Made by a program: the position numbers and the translations under genes
Part shown: piece by piece, positions 46,167-53,989 of the stretch
Layout: each line of letters begins with the position of its first letter
How positions within the stretch are numbered: position 1 is the first letter of the stretch
DNA from: Streptomyces sp. MST-110588
GTDB lineage: Bacteria; Actinomycetota; Actinomycetes; Streptomycetales; Streptomycetaceae
Direction: 5' to 3'
Assembly: GCF_022695595.1 (NCBI RefSeq)
Contig: NZ_CP074380.1
Coordinates: 7,840,501 to 7,904,500, forward strand
Length of the DNA stretch: 64,000 nucleotides
Notes under the pieces: generated by a model
Seen by the model: the letters and a program-made list of their open reading frames with translations, nothing else
The model's database searches: none
Told to the model about the DNA's origin: nothing

Positions 46167-47405
46167 ATGAGTTCCAGTGAAGCGGATAAGCCAGTTCAGC
46201 AGGGTATGACGTGGTTGTTGGGGTTATTGCTGACGACCTTCGTGATCGGTACCGATGACTTCATCATTGCAGGAATTCTCCCGAACATCGCGTCGGACCT
46301 GAAGGTCAGTGAGGCAGTCGCCGGTCAACTGGTGACCGTCTTCTCGATCACGTTCGCGGTGGCGGCGCCGGTGATGGCGGTGGCGACGGCGCGGGTCCCG
46401 CGCCGGATCCTGATCGTCGGAGGGCTGACGGTCTTCGCGGTGGTCAACTTCGCCACCGTCTTCGCCACCTCCTATCCGGTCCTGATGGCACTGCGGACGG
46501 TCGCGGCGCTGGTGGCGGCAACCGTGAGCCCGGCTGCGTTCGCAGTGGCGGGTGCCCTGGCACCGCCCGAGCGCATCGGTCGGGCGATTGGGACAGTGGC
46601 CTCCGGACTGACGGTGTCCTTGGTGGTGGGTGTGCTGGCGGGGGCGTGGCTGGGCAGCACCTTCGGCTGGCAGGTGACGTTCGTCTGCGTGGGCGCACTG
46701 ACCTGCCTGGGCGTCGTCTTGACCGCGACCACGCTGCCGCGTCTGCCGCAGTTGCCGGTGGTGGGCGTGCAGGCCCGACTGGTGCTGCTGCGCCGCCCGG
46801 CAGTGCTGATGTGCGTCCTGGGCACCGTCATCGGCGCGTGCAGCGGACTGATGCCGTACACCTTCATCGCGCCCGTCACCCATGACCTGACCGGCCTGGG
46901 AGATAGCTGGGTGACGGTGGCTATCGTGGTTGACGGCATCGCCGGCGCGGTGGGCACCTTCATCGGCGGCCGGCTGAACGACCGCTGGGGCACCGACCGT
47001 GCGCTGATCAGCCTGCTGGGCGCGGTGCTGCTCTCGACTCTCGCGATGGTTGCGGTCGGCATCGTCTCCGGTGGCAGCGCGCCGTTCTGGCTGCTGTGCC
47101 TGCTGCTGATCGTGTGGGGCATGGCAGGCTGGGCCTACAACCCGCCCATGAACGCCCGGGCCCTGCAGATGGCGGGCGCGGCGGGCACCGAGGCGGTGGC
47201 TCTCAACACCAGCGGGCTGTATGTAGGTATCGCCCTGGCCGGGATGATCGGCGGCGGCGCGCTCAGCGGAGGCGGCGGAACCGGTGTCCTGATCGCTGCT
47301 GCAGCCGTCGGACTGATCAACATCCTCTTCATGTCCGTCGCCGTCCGCCGCTACCCGGCCCGGCGTCCCGAGCCCGCCCCCCGGGTCCCGGCGGCGGCAC
47401 CGTGA
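46167..47405 (+). CDS. MFS exporter
   Basis: A 412-aa protein with 12 predicted helices of the DHA1 drug:H+ antiporter group (Cmx/chloramphenicol-exporter-like). It has 'MTWLLGLLLTTFVIGTDDFIIAGILPNIASDLKVSEAVAGQLVTVFSITFAVAAPVMA' (helix 1 and motif D1 region), the loop 'ATARVPRRILIVGG', and a second half starting 'LLRRPAVLMCVLGTVIGACSGLMPYTFIAPV'. The ATG at 46167 lies in a promoter-like region after a relic gene. It precedes ligase and dehydrogenase fragments, so it may be the surviving self-resistance or export gene of that cluster. Confidence 0.9.
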   Translation: MSSSEADKPVQQGMTWLLGLLLTTFVIGTDDFIIAGILPNIASDLKVSEAVAGQLVTVFSITFAVAAPVMAVATARVPRRILIVGGLTVFAVVNFATVFATSYPVLMALRTVAALVAATVSPAAFAVAGALAPPERIGRAIGTVASGLTVSLVVGVLAGAWLGSTFGWQVTFVCVGALTCLGVVLTATTLPRLPQLPVVGVQARLVLLRRPAVLMCVLGTVIGACSGLMPYTFIAPVTHDLTGLGDSWVTVAIVVDGIAGAVGTFIGGRLNDRWGTDRALISLLGAVLLSTLAMVAVGIVSGGSAPFWLLCLLLIVWGMAGWAYNPPMNARALQMAGAAGTEAVALNTSGLYVGIALAGMIGGGALSGGGGTGVLIAAAAVGLINILFMSVAVRRYPARRPEPAPRVPAAAP

Positions 47406-47419
47406 CCCGCCGGACAGGG

Positions 47420-47688
47420 CGGTCCAGGCCGAGAACGAGGCCGCACTGGAGGCACCCCCCACACTGCTGTCGGCCGTGGTGATCGGCCTGCCCGACGACG
47501 ACCTGGGCAACCGGGCCCATGCCGTCGTGCACACCGGCTCACCGGTCAGCGACGCGGACCTGGAGAACCATGTACGCGAAAAGCTGGCCCCACACAAGAT
47601 CCCGCCCTCCTCCGAACGCTCCGCCGCGACACCGCGTGACGACGCCGACAAGGTCCGCCGTTCCGCACTGCGCGCCGCCCGCCGCTGA
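47420..47688 (+). pseudogene. C-terminal fragment of an AMP-dependent acyl-CoA ligase
   Basis: The frame reads EAALEAPPTLLSAVVIGLPD, then DDLGNRAHAVVHTGSPVSDADLENHVREKLAPHKIP, ending 'DDADKVRRSALRAARR'. This is the C-terminal lid domain of ANL ligases ('E..L...P.V..AVV.G.PD...G....A.V.........L...V...L...K.P', then 'GK..R..L'). The adenylation core is absent and the catalytic Lys position is changed to 'ADKVRR'. It directly follows the MFS gene. Confidence 0.8.
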
Positions 47689-47720
47689 CATCCCCGGCTA
47701 TAGAGGAAAACGAGGTAGCG

Positions 47721-48233
47721 ATGAAATCCGTCGACGACTCCATACTCGACACCCCGCTGACCAACACGCCGGACCCTGATGCATTCATCCAGGCTGCCAT
47801 GCGATGGCACTTCGGCCCCGATACCGGGCCCTGCTTCTGGCTCGACCGTGCCGCCAGATCAGGCTTCGACCCCATACGCGACGTCACAACCATGGATGAC
47901 CTGGCGCTGTTTCCCGACTTCTGCAACGAACTGCACGACACCCGCGTGGAAGACCTCATCCCTCGCGGATACTCCGATCCGCAGATCGTCGGTGTATGCG
48001 AAAGCGGCGGCACAACGGAACGCCTGGCCGCAGACGAAGAGTTGGTAGACCTCGTACGCGCAAAGATCACGACAATCCAGTGGGGCGGGGCGCACATGGC
48101 CCCGGACACTCGCCACTTGCTGCGTACCGAGGTATTCCCCGGCATCACCCTGATCGGGAGCCTCGGCAACACGGTGATTCTCGGCGGTACCCGGCTGCGC
48201 TCCGCCGACACCCCGCAGTTCGCCGGTGGGCCT
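47721..48233 (+). pseudogene. EhpF-like phenazine-type acyl-CoA ligase with internal deletion
   Basis: From the ATG at 47721 the frame reads MKSVDDSILDTPLTNTPDPD, then AFIQAAMRWHFGPDTGPCFW and '...DLIPRGYSDPQIVGVCESGGTT', the N-terminus of 'phenazine antibiotic biosynthesis' ligases. It then fuses straight into their later part, 'ERLAADEELVDLVRAKITTIQWGGAHMAPDTRHLLRTEVFPGITLIGSLGNTVILGG'. The rest of the P-loop ('GAPKR') and over 100 residues are gone, and the C-terminus is missing. In Pantoea the EhpF/EhpG pair reduces an aryl acid to an aldehyde. Confidence 0.75.
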
Positions 48234-48269
48234 CCTGCGATGGAGAAGCCGTCATCCAGGGAGTGTACT

Positions 48270-48994
48270 GATGGGCACGCCGCCCGGCACACCGTCGCCG
48301 TGCTGTCGGTGGAGGACTGTCAAAGAACCGTCGCACGCGTTTCAGGGCTTCCGCGCAGCATCGTCACATCAACCACCGAAGAGACGCTCTCCACCGCGGC
48401 CAGCATCTCCACCTGCCTGCAACAGGCCCGCCCCAAAGGAGCGGTCGAAAGACTGGCGCGACCCCGTGGCCCGTCACGGCAGCGCGAACCGGACCAGGTC
48501 GCGTGCCGAGGCGATTGTTCGAGAGTTGGCCGAGCTGCCGAACCTGCCGCCCGGGCATCCTCAGGCGGTGCTGCCGGTACAACTCATCGACCGGGTACGC
48601 CAGATGGAGAAGCACGTGCTGATGCGGACCGAGGGTACGGTGGCCTGGCGGGGTGGTGACGGCATCGCTGGGGGCTTCGGTGACGGCTCGGCCGTACTGC
48701 GGCTCGCGGTCCACCAGGCCGGCCGGCCCGACACCGTACAAACCCGGGTGGAGCTGCCCTTCCCTTGCATATGGGTCACGCCGTGGTCCCGGGAGGCGGG
48801 ACTGGCTCCCCTGCATGACACTTTTGTCCTCGCAGCCCTCACCGACGACGAAGACCTGATCGACCGGCTGCTCGCTGAGCCGAGCATCGCCAACCTCTAC
48901 CTCGGCGGCCACCCCACTCCGGATGATCCGCGGTCTGCCGCACGACGACTTCCTGGAGTCGTTCCTGATGCGAACCAAGACAGTGGTCCACTGA
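48270..48994 (+). pseudogene. EhpG-like aldehyde dehydrogenase with frameshifts and deletions
   Basis: Three frames carry ordered parts of one protein: 'VLSVEDCQRTVARVSGLPRSIVTSTTEETLSTAASI' (48290-48430), then 'WRDPVARHGSANRTRSRAEAIVRELAELPNLPPGHPQAVLPVQLIDRVRQMEKHVL...AALTDDEDLIDRLLAEPSIANLYLGGHPT' (48455-48915), then the ending 'GLPHDDFLESFLMRTKTVVH' up to the TGA at 48994. 'IANLYLGG.PT' followed by 'PHD.FL..FLM..K' is the C-terminal pattern of this acyl-CoA reductase-like group. The catalytic Cys region appears deleted. It follows the EhpF-like relic as in phenazine clusters. Confidence 0.7.
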
Positions 48995-49104
48995 GCACCT
49001 GTCCGTCAGCCCCGGTCGCCGAAACCGGTGTTGCGACCCACGGAGAAACCGCATGCGCATAATGAGAAGATCTGAGACCCGAGCATCCGAAGGTGGGGCG
49101 AGGC

Positions 49105-49470
49105 ATGCGCATCGGTGAACTGGCCAAGGAAGCCGGAGTCTCAACGCGAGCGCTGCGCTACTACGAGCAGCGCGGCCTCCTGCGACCCCGCCGTCAGCAC
49201 AACGGGTATCGCGAGTACGACGAGTCCGCGGTCACACGGGTGCTGAACATCCGCACCCTACTGGCTGCCGGCCTCAACGCCGAGAGCATCAAGAAGATGA
49301 ATGCCTGCCTGGACGGCGATACCGACCATGCCCATATCTGCTCGGAGGCAATCGTCGTGTACGAGCGACGGCTGCAGGTAGTACGCGAACAAGTGGTCAT
49401 GCTCAGCGCGATGCAGCGCAAACTCGAGGACGCCCTTCGGCATCTGCGAACGGGTATCTCCCAGCATTGA
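49105..49470 (+). CDS. MerR family transcriptional regulator
   Basis: A 121-aa protein from the ATG at 49105. The N-terminal HTH is 'MRIGELAKEAGVSTRALRYYEQRGLLRPRRQHNGYREYDESAVTRVLNIRTLLAAGLNAESIKKM'. A dimerisation coiled coil follows ('CSEAIVVYERRLQVVREQVVMLSAMQRKLEDALRHL'). The two cysteines (CLDGDTDHAHIC) do not form a clear metal site. Short MerR proteins like this often regulate an adjacent oxidoreductase or efflux gene. Here the neighbours are relics, so the target may be lost or elsewhere. Confidence 0.9.
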   Translation: MRIGELAKEAGVSTRALRYYEQRGLLRPRRQHNGYREYDESAVTRVLNIRTLLAAGLNAESIKKMNACLDGDTDHAHICSEAIVVYERRLQVVREQVVMLSAMQRKLEDALRHLRTGISQH

Positions 49471-50013
49471 CCGGGCTCGTCGCGGCAGCCGGAGCTTGCC
49501 CGGCACTTCGGGTTCGCCGCCCGGATCGGTGAAGGGCCGTACGAATTGCCCGGCTCGGACTTGTCAGTACATCCATTGGGCGAATGGCGGCAGACGCCCG
49601 CCGGCCGCATGGCATCATCACGTCCTACCTTTCCGGAACCGGAAACAACGAAGGCCGTACACGGACGTCAAGTTCCCGAAACGGCTCATGGCCGGCCACG
49701 CCAGCACTGACTGGCTGCGTAGGTGAGAACGGGCATCGGTTGTCGGTGAGCGCCGTCGGTAGTTGCTGATCGATGCGCCGGAAGATTTCGGCGAGAACTG
49801 ACACCGCTGCTGCGCGTCTGGAGTGTTGGTGGCCACTGAGAAGATCGAGCCATGAATGACCGGACCGCTTCGCACGGAGCAGCGTTAGCGTTAGCAGTTG
49901 GGTTTGTGACGGCTCTTGTGAGCCATCGCCGCAGCTCGGAGGCACACCCACGCTGTTCTGCCGGCGGTGAACACCAGCCCGACCGGGCTCGACGATCACT
50001 AAAGTCCAGGCTT
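49471..50013. other. Gene-poor region with decayed sequence
   Basis: About 540 bases. One startless frame (about 49490-49640: RQPELARHFGFAARIGEGPY) looks once coding but is not recognisable. From 49650 to 50010 the GC content drops and no frame has a ribosome site or domain. The dienelactone hydrolase promoter is presumably near 49960-50010. Confidence 0.35.
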
Positions 50014-50742
50014 ATGACGACAGTTACAACGCGTACGGTCGAGTACCCGGCCGACGGTCTGACGATGATCGGGCACCTCGCGCTCCCGGCCGGTGTGGGC
50101 CGTCGGCCCGCGGTGCTGCTCGGGCCAGAGGGCACGGGGCTCAGCGACGTCGAGCGCCGGCGGGCCGATGCGCTCGCCGAGCTGGGGTACGTGGCGCTGG
50201 CCTTCGACCTCCACGGCGGGCGCTACTTGGGTGACCCCGAGGAGATGCTGGCCCGTTGCATGCCGCTGCTGGCCGACCCTGACCGGATGCGGGGCATCGG
50301 TCATGCGGCGCTCGACGTGTTGCGCGCCGAACCGCGGACCGACCCCGACCGGATCGCCGCCGTCGGCTACGGCACCGGGGGCGCCATCGGGCTGGAACTC
50401 GGGCGCGACGGCGTCAACCTGCGCGCGATCGCCACAGTCAACGGGCTGATCACGGGCCGACCGGGCGAGGCAGCGCGCATCGGCTGCCCGGTGTGGGCCG
50501 GGGTCGGGTCGGAAGACCCGATCATGGCGCCCGCCCAACGGGACGCGTTCACCGCCGAGATGCAGGCCGCGGGCGTCGACTGGCGCCTCACGGTCTACGG
50601 CGGCGCCTTGCACGCCTTCCACCACCCGCCGGTCGACCACGCCGTGCGCCCCGGCGTCGGCTACCACCCACGGCACGCGCAGCGGGCCTGGCGCGACGTC
50701 GTCGACCTGCTCGCCGAGTGCCTGCCCGTGGCCGAGCGATGA
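50014..50742 (+). CDS. Dienelactone hydrolase family protein with altered nucleophile site
   Basis: A 242-aa alpha/beta-hydrolase. 'VEYPADGLTMIGHLALPAGVGRRPAVLLGPEGTGLSD' and 'LGYVALAFDLHGG' are typical of the family. The nucleophile elbow, normally G-x-C/S-x-G-G, reads 'VGYGTGGAIGLELG', so Gly replaces Cys/Ser. The Asp ('GSEDPIM') and His ('GGALHAFHHPP') members of the triad are kept. It may be inactive as a hydrolase or use another mechanism; I believe close relatives share this change. The ATG at 50014 was chosen over an upstream in-frame ATG at 49852 by family length. A perfect 28-base palindrome follows. Confidence 0.88.
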   Translation: MTTVTTRTVEYPADGLTMIGHLALPAGVGRRPAVLLGPEGTGLSDVERRRADALAELGYVALAFDLHGGRYLGDPEEMLARCMPLLADPDRMRGIGHAALDVLRAEPRTDPDRIAAVGYGTGGAIGLELGRDGVNLRAIATVNGLITGRPGEAARIGCPVWAGVGSEDPIMAPAQRDAFTAEMQAAGVDWRLTVYGGALHAFHHPPVDHAVRPGVGYHPRHAQRAWRDVVDLLAECLPVAER

Positions 50743-50789
50743 GGGCACCACGGGCGTGACGGCCGGGGCGCCGGATACGCGGTGCGGTC

Positions 50790-50817
50790 GTAGCCCGGCC
50801 GGGCCCGGCCGGGCTAC
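50790..50817. terminator. Perfect 28-base palindrome, likely terminator
   Basis: gtagcccggccggg (50790-50803) is immediately followed by its exact reverse complement (50804-50817). It lies 48 bases after the hydrolase stop. A very stable GC hairpin is expected, or a cruciform. A small loop would have to open from the centre. Confidence 0.75.
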
Positions 50818-50984
50818 GGGCAGGTTCACCGGCGACCAGGGTGTGCCGTATGTGGCCGGTGCCGAGTCCCTGCCGTGGGACGGTGGCATCGGCGCGCAGG
50901 ACCTGGCCGCCGCTGTGCACCCGCTGGTCGCTGACCTGCGTGGCGAGCCGCTCACCGCTGGTCCGGCATGGTGGGGCGGCCCGG

Positions 50985-51165
50985 TGGACGATGAGCGGGC
51001 TTTGAGGTCTCCTCGCAGGTACGAAAGGAACCCTTCCGATTCACGTACGGACTCGGTGTAGTTGGCGGTCTCGCTGTCCACTCCCGCCGTGCGCGCGCCC
51101 TTGTTGCTCCGCACCCGGTCCCGGGCCACCAGCAGGAAGCCCGGATCCGTAGCGAGGTTGTACGG
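50985..51165 (-). pseudogene. Group II intron reverse transcriptase/maturase fragment
   Basis: The minus strand reads YNLATDPGFLLVARDRVRSN, then KGARTAGVDSETANYTESVR and 'ESEGFLSYLRGDLKARS'. This is the conserved start of bacterial group II intron proteins ('L....RVR.NKGA.T.GVDG.T......G...FL..LR..L....'). Finger, palm, maturase and intron RNA domains are absent. It is a dead piece of a mobile intron. Confidence 0.8.
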
Positions 51166-51229
51166 ACGGTGCCTCTCATACGGCCGCAACCGGCCAGTTG
51201 ACGCCCGGACAGACGACGGTCCGTTTCGG

Positions 51230-51835
51230 TCAGCGTGGTTGGGGCACCTCCCGGGCGTTGCCCGGGCCCCATCACCTCGACCGGCTCGCCGAGGACCTCG
51301 CTCGCGCGGTGGACGCGTGCGTGGCGGGGCCGTTCGTCCTCGTCGGTCACTCGATGGGCGTAAGGTAAGTCAGCTTCTCGCGGCCCGTCGCCCGTCGGCC
51401 CGTCGCCCGTCGGCCCGTCGGCCCGTCGGACTGGCCGGTCCGGTGTTCGTCGCACCCGCGCCGCCGCAGCCGCCCGCCGCGGTGACCGGGGAGGAGTATC
51501 GGCAGGGCCTGTCCCACGCGTACGACTCGCCCGAGACGGTGCGGCCCGCCCTCGACCATGTCATGACCGCCGTACCGCTGCCCGCCGTGGTACGCACCGC
51601 AGTGGTACGCGACAGTCTCGCGACCGGGGCGGAGGCCCGGCAGGAGTGGCCGCTGCGCGGAATCGGGCGCAGGACATCACACGTGTCGTACGCGACATCG
51701 AGGTGCCGGTGACCGTGCTGGCCGCGGAGAACGACGTGGTGGAACCGCCGCACGTGGGGCGCGAGTGCCTCCTGCCGCACATCCCGAACGCGGTCCTGAC
51801 CATGGTCCTACCCGTCGGCTCGCCGTGGGCCCGCG
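51230..51835 (+). pseudogene. Alpha/beta hydrolase broken by repeats and frameshifts
   Basis: The frame 'HLDRLAEDLARAVDACVAGPFVLVGHSMGV' contains the nucleophile elbow GHSMG but stops at once (TAA near 51366). The sequence resumes after a GCCCGTCG repeat array as 'LAGPVFVAPAPPQPPAAVTGEEYRQGLSHAYDSPETVRPALDHVMTAVPL'. After another frame change it reads 'IEVPVTVLAAENDVVEPPHVGRECLLPHIPNAVLTMVLPVGSP', the acid-residue region. All are parts of one hydrolase of about 250 residues. It is convergent with the TetR gene at 51845. Confidence 0.75.
51382..51429 (+). repeat. GCCCGTCG tandem array inside the hydrolase relic
   Basis: Seven or so imperfect copies of a 7-8 base unit (gcccgtcg / cccgtcg) run from 51382 to 51429. 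Copy-number change here would shift the reading frame of the alpha/beta hydrolase, which is broken at exactly this place. Confidence 0.8.
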
Positions 51836-51844
51836 GGCCGGCGG

Positions 51845-52456
51845 TCACTGGGGCGCGGTTCGCTCCGCGTCGCGAGCCGGGAGTGCGAGCTCCCCGCAGT
51901 CGTACAACTCGGCGACGAGACCTCGCGCGAAATGCTCGTCCGTTCCCGGGATCGAGAACACCACGCGGAAATAGAGGGGAGCGACCACCCGGTCGAGCAC
52001 TCGCTCCAGCGAGGGCGTCGTCTCACCCCGCTGGGCGGCGGCTTCCAAGGGGGCCTGGAACCGGGCGCTGACCCGCTGGAGACAGGCGTGCAGGCCGGCC
52101 CGGCGGTCGTCCACGTCGGGCGCCACCTCGGCACGGAAGAACGCCACGCCTCCCGGCCGGGACAGGTCCGTGAGCGTCCACACCGCCACCTGCTCCAGGT
52201 CCTGGCGCAGGTCACCGAGCAGCTCCGGTGCCTCATCGTCCTGACGCCGGGCGGCCACGTCCGCCAGGAGGGCGGAGACCGTACCCCAACGCCGGTAGAC
52301 CGAACTGGGGTTGACGCCGGCGCGGCGGGCCACCGCCGGGATGGTCACCTTGTCGGCGCCGACTTCGTGCACGAGGTCCACCGTCGCCTGATGAACGGCG
52401 GCGCGTACGCGGGCGCTCCGGCCGCCGGGGCGGCTGTCGTTGCTTTTAACGGGCAT
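51845..52456 (-). CDS. TetR family transcriptional regulator
   Basis: A 203-aa protein. The N-terminal HTH is 'RVRAAVHQATVDLVHEVGADKVTIPAVARRAGVNPSSVYRRWGTVSALLADVAARR' (about 16-70), and the C-terminal TetR_C_11-like ligand domain includes 'VAVWTLTDLSRPGGVAFFRAEVAPDVDDRRAGL' and 'RVLDRVVAPLYFRVVFSIPGTDEHFARGLV'. It is divergent from the SnoaL-like gene, with two TAAAGC-type inverted repeats in the 98-base spacer, one over its own start region. Autoregulation and control of the neighbour are very likely. Confidence 0.93.
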   Translation of the reverse strand: MPVKSNDSRPGGRSARVRAAVHQATVDLVHEVGADKVTIPAVARRAGVNPSSVYRRWGTVSALLADVAARRQDDEAPELLGDLRQDLEQVAVWTLTDLSRPGGVAFFRAEVAPDVDDRRAGLHACLQRVSARFQAPLEAAAQRGETTPSLERVLDRVVAPLYFRVVFSIPGTDEHFARGLVAELYDCGELALPARDAERTAPQ

Positions 52457-52466
52457 ACCCTCACCT

Positions 52467-52488
52467 TAAAGCAATGGTTTGCGCTTTA
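52467..52488. promoter_or_regulatory. TetR operator 1 (taaagc...gcttta)
   Basis: taaagc (52467-52472) and gcttta (52483-52488) form inverted half-sites with a 10-base centre containing caatgg-type sequence similar to operator 2. It lies just upstream of the tetR start codon at 52456. Confidence 0.7.
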
Positions 52489-52510
52489 GCGTGCCCTCTG
52501 TCTACGCTGC

Positions 52511-52534
52511 CTAAAGCAAACATCATTGCTTTAG
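52511..52534. promoter_or_regulatory. TetR operator 2 (perfect ctaaagcaa inverted repeat)
   Basis: ctaaagcaa (52511-52519) and ttgctttag (52526-52534) are exact inverted repeats around acatca. The site ends 20 bases before the SnoaL-like start codon, well placed to block its promoter. It shares TAAAGC half-sites with operator 1. Confidence 0.85.
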
Positions 52535-52554
52535 ATGCTCTCCTAGGAGGATCC

Positions 52555-52941
52555 ATGTCCCAGTACGAGATCGCCCACCAGCTCGGCACGAGGTTCCACG
52601 CCTTCCTCACCGCCGGTGACTGGGGCGGCATCCGGTCCCTGCTCACCGACGACGCCACCTGGACACTGCCCGGCGACAACACCATCTCCGGTACGGCGGA
52701 AGGCGCCGACGCGATCGTGGAACGGGCGAAGAAGATCGCCTCCTACGGTCTCCGCTTCGAGTTGCTGCACATCCTGGTCAGCCGCGAGAACATGGCCCTG
52801 TCGCTGCACAACACCGCTCGCCGGGACGATGCCCGGCTCGACGAGTACCTGTCCACCGTCTGCCGCCTGCGGGACGGCAAGATCGCGAGCATCGAGACCT
52901 ACCTGTCCGACGTTCCGGGCATGAACGCCTTCTTCGTCTGA
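52555..52941 (+). CDS. SnoaL/NTF2-like protein
   Basis: A 128-aa protein from the ATG at 52555 with AGGAGG upstream. The alpha+beta cone fold is recognisable: 'FHAFLTAGDWGGIRSLLTDDATWTLPGDNTISGTAEGADAIVERAKKIASYGL', 'HNTARRDDARLDEYLSTVCRLRDGKIASIETYLSDVPGMNAFF'. Such proteins serve as polyketide cyclases, isomerases or small-ligand binders. The catalytic Asp/His pair of true SnoaL is not obvious. It is controlled by the divergent TetR gene through two operators, which suggests an inducible detoxification or metabolic role. Confidence 0.9.
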   Translation: MSQYEIAHQLGTRFHAFLTAGDWGGIRSLLTDDATWTLPGDNTISGTAEGADAIVERAKKIASYGLRFELLHILVSRENMALSLHNTARRDDARLDEYLSTVCRLRDGKIASIETYLSDVPGMNAFFV

Positions 52942-53099
52942 CCCGTCCGGCCGCTGAGACACCGGCCGGGGGACCGGCCGGCCCGCAGGTCACGCATCAC
53001 CCGTCACCGCCAGGGCCTTCCCGGGACCCGCGGGGCGGCCGGAGCCTCCCTCTCCTCCTCCCTCACTTCTTCTCCTCCTCCTTTTCCTTTTCGTGCCCG

Positions 53100-53912
53100 T
53101 CACTCCTCGAAGGGGGCGGCGAGCAGCAGGTCCTCCACAGTGGGCACCGAGAAGCCGGAGAGGTGACGACGGCCGACTTCGGCGAAGGGATGCATGAGTA
53201 CCGACATGGGTTTGGTGCGGCACAGCGACAGTATGTTGTCGCGCGCGTCCTGCTTGAACCCTTTCCTGGGGAAGGCGTCAAGTATTTCTTCGAGCGTGTC
53301 GGACGGGATGTGCTGGAGGCCGTTCCCGGTGAAATCGAGTCCGGAGCCGACGGAGACCATGGCGATCTCAGGCCTCTTCCGAGCGGCGATGCCGACATTG
53401 GTGTGCAGTGCGATCGCGTCCCAGACGACGGAGACTTTTTCGGCCGACATCCGCTGTTCCTTCAGGAACCGCTGTGCGGCGTCGGCGCCGTCCACCTCAA
53501 AACGCTCGGTCGGAGTCCGGTACGCCTCGACCAACCCGAGGTCGTGCAGGGCCGCGGCGACGAACGCCAGCTCACGGTCGTAGTGAATACCGCGCCGATC
53601 GAACAGGACGCAGCCGTAAAGGTATGTCCGCATGACATGGTTGAAGAGCGTCTCGGAGGACACCTCACGTACGAACGCCGCGGTTCTCCGGGCTATACCG
53701 CTGCTGGGAATGCGGATTCCAGCCACTGTTCCGGGCAGGGGCCCGGTACTCGAAGACGAGGCGTTATCGCGCGATACCGGCACCGCGGCGGCAGGCGGAG
53801 CGGACACCGCGGCAGCGAGTGCGGACGCCGCACCGATCGCGGCGACTCCGGCGCCACGCCTCAGTGCCGTACGCCGGGTCACGCTTTTCTCGTCATTTCC
53901 TTTGACACACAC
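53100..53912 (-). CDS. HD-domain protein with twin-arginine signal
   Basis: A 270-aa protein. I used the GTG at 53912 (GGAAGG upstream), which gives a Tat-type signal: 'VTRRTALRRGAGVAAIGAASALAAAVSAPPAAA'. The mature part has an HD-hydrolase core: 'TLFNHVMRTYLYGCVLFDRRGIHYDRELAFVAAALHDLGLVEAY' (His, HD pair), then 'DAIALHTNVGIAARKRPEIAMVSVGSGLDFTG'. It resembles secreted cyanamide hydratase-like HD proteins. Metal-dependent hydrolysis of a small molecule is inferred. Five 8-bp repeats lie just upstream. Confidence 0.85.
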   Translation of the reverse strand: MCVKGNDEKSVTRRTALRRGAGVAAIGAASALAAAVSAPPAAAVPVSRDNASSSSTGPLPGTVAGIRIPSSGIARRTAAFVREVSSETLFNHVMRTYLYGCVLFDRRGIHYDRELAFVAAALHDLGLVEAYRTPTERFEVDGADAAQRFLKEQRMSAEKVSVVWDAIALHTNVGIAARKRPEIAMVSVGSGLDFTGNGLQHIPSDTLEEILDAFPRKGFKQDARDNILSLCRTKPMSVLMHPFAEVGRRHLSGFSVPTVEDLLLAAPFEE

Positions 53913-53943
53913 GTGAAAGCCTTCCGTCGGCGGCTGAACAATT

Positions 53944-53983
53944 GAGTGGCCGAGTGGCCGAGTGGCCGAGTGGCCGAGTGGCC
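53944..53983. repeat. Five tandem copies of gagtggcc
   Basis: The 8-mer gagtggcc occurs five times in perfect tandem (53944-53983), followed by a partial copy. It lies 32 bases upstream of the HD-protein start on that gene's 5' side, in the promoter or leader. Confidence 0.9.
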
Positions 53984-53989
53984 GAGTGC

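Noticed and set aside
53944..53983. CRISPR-like array
   Set aside because: The repeats are 8 bases in direct tandem with no spacers.
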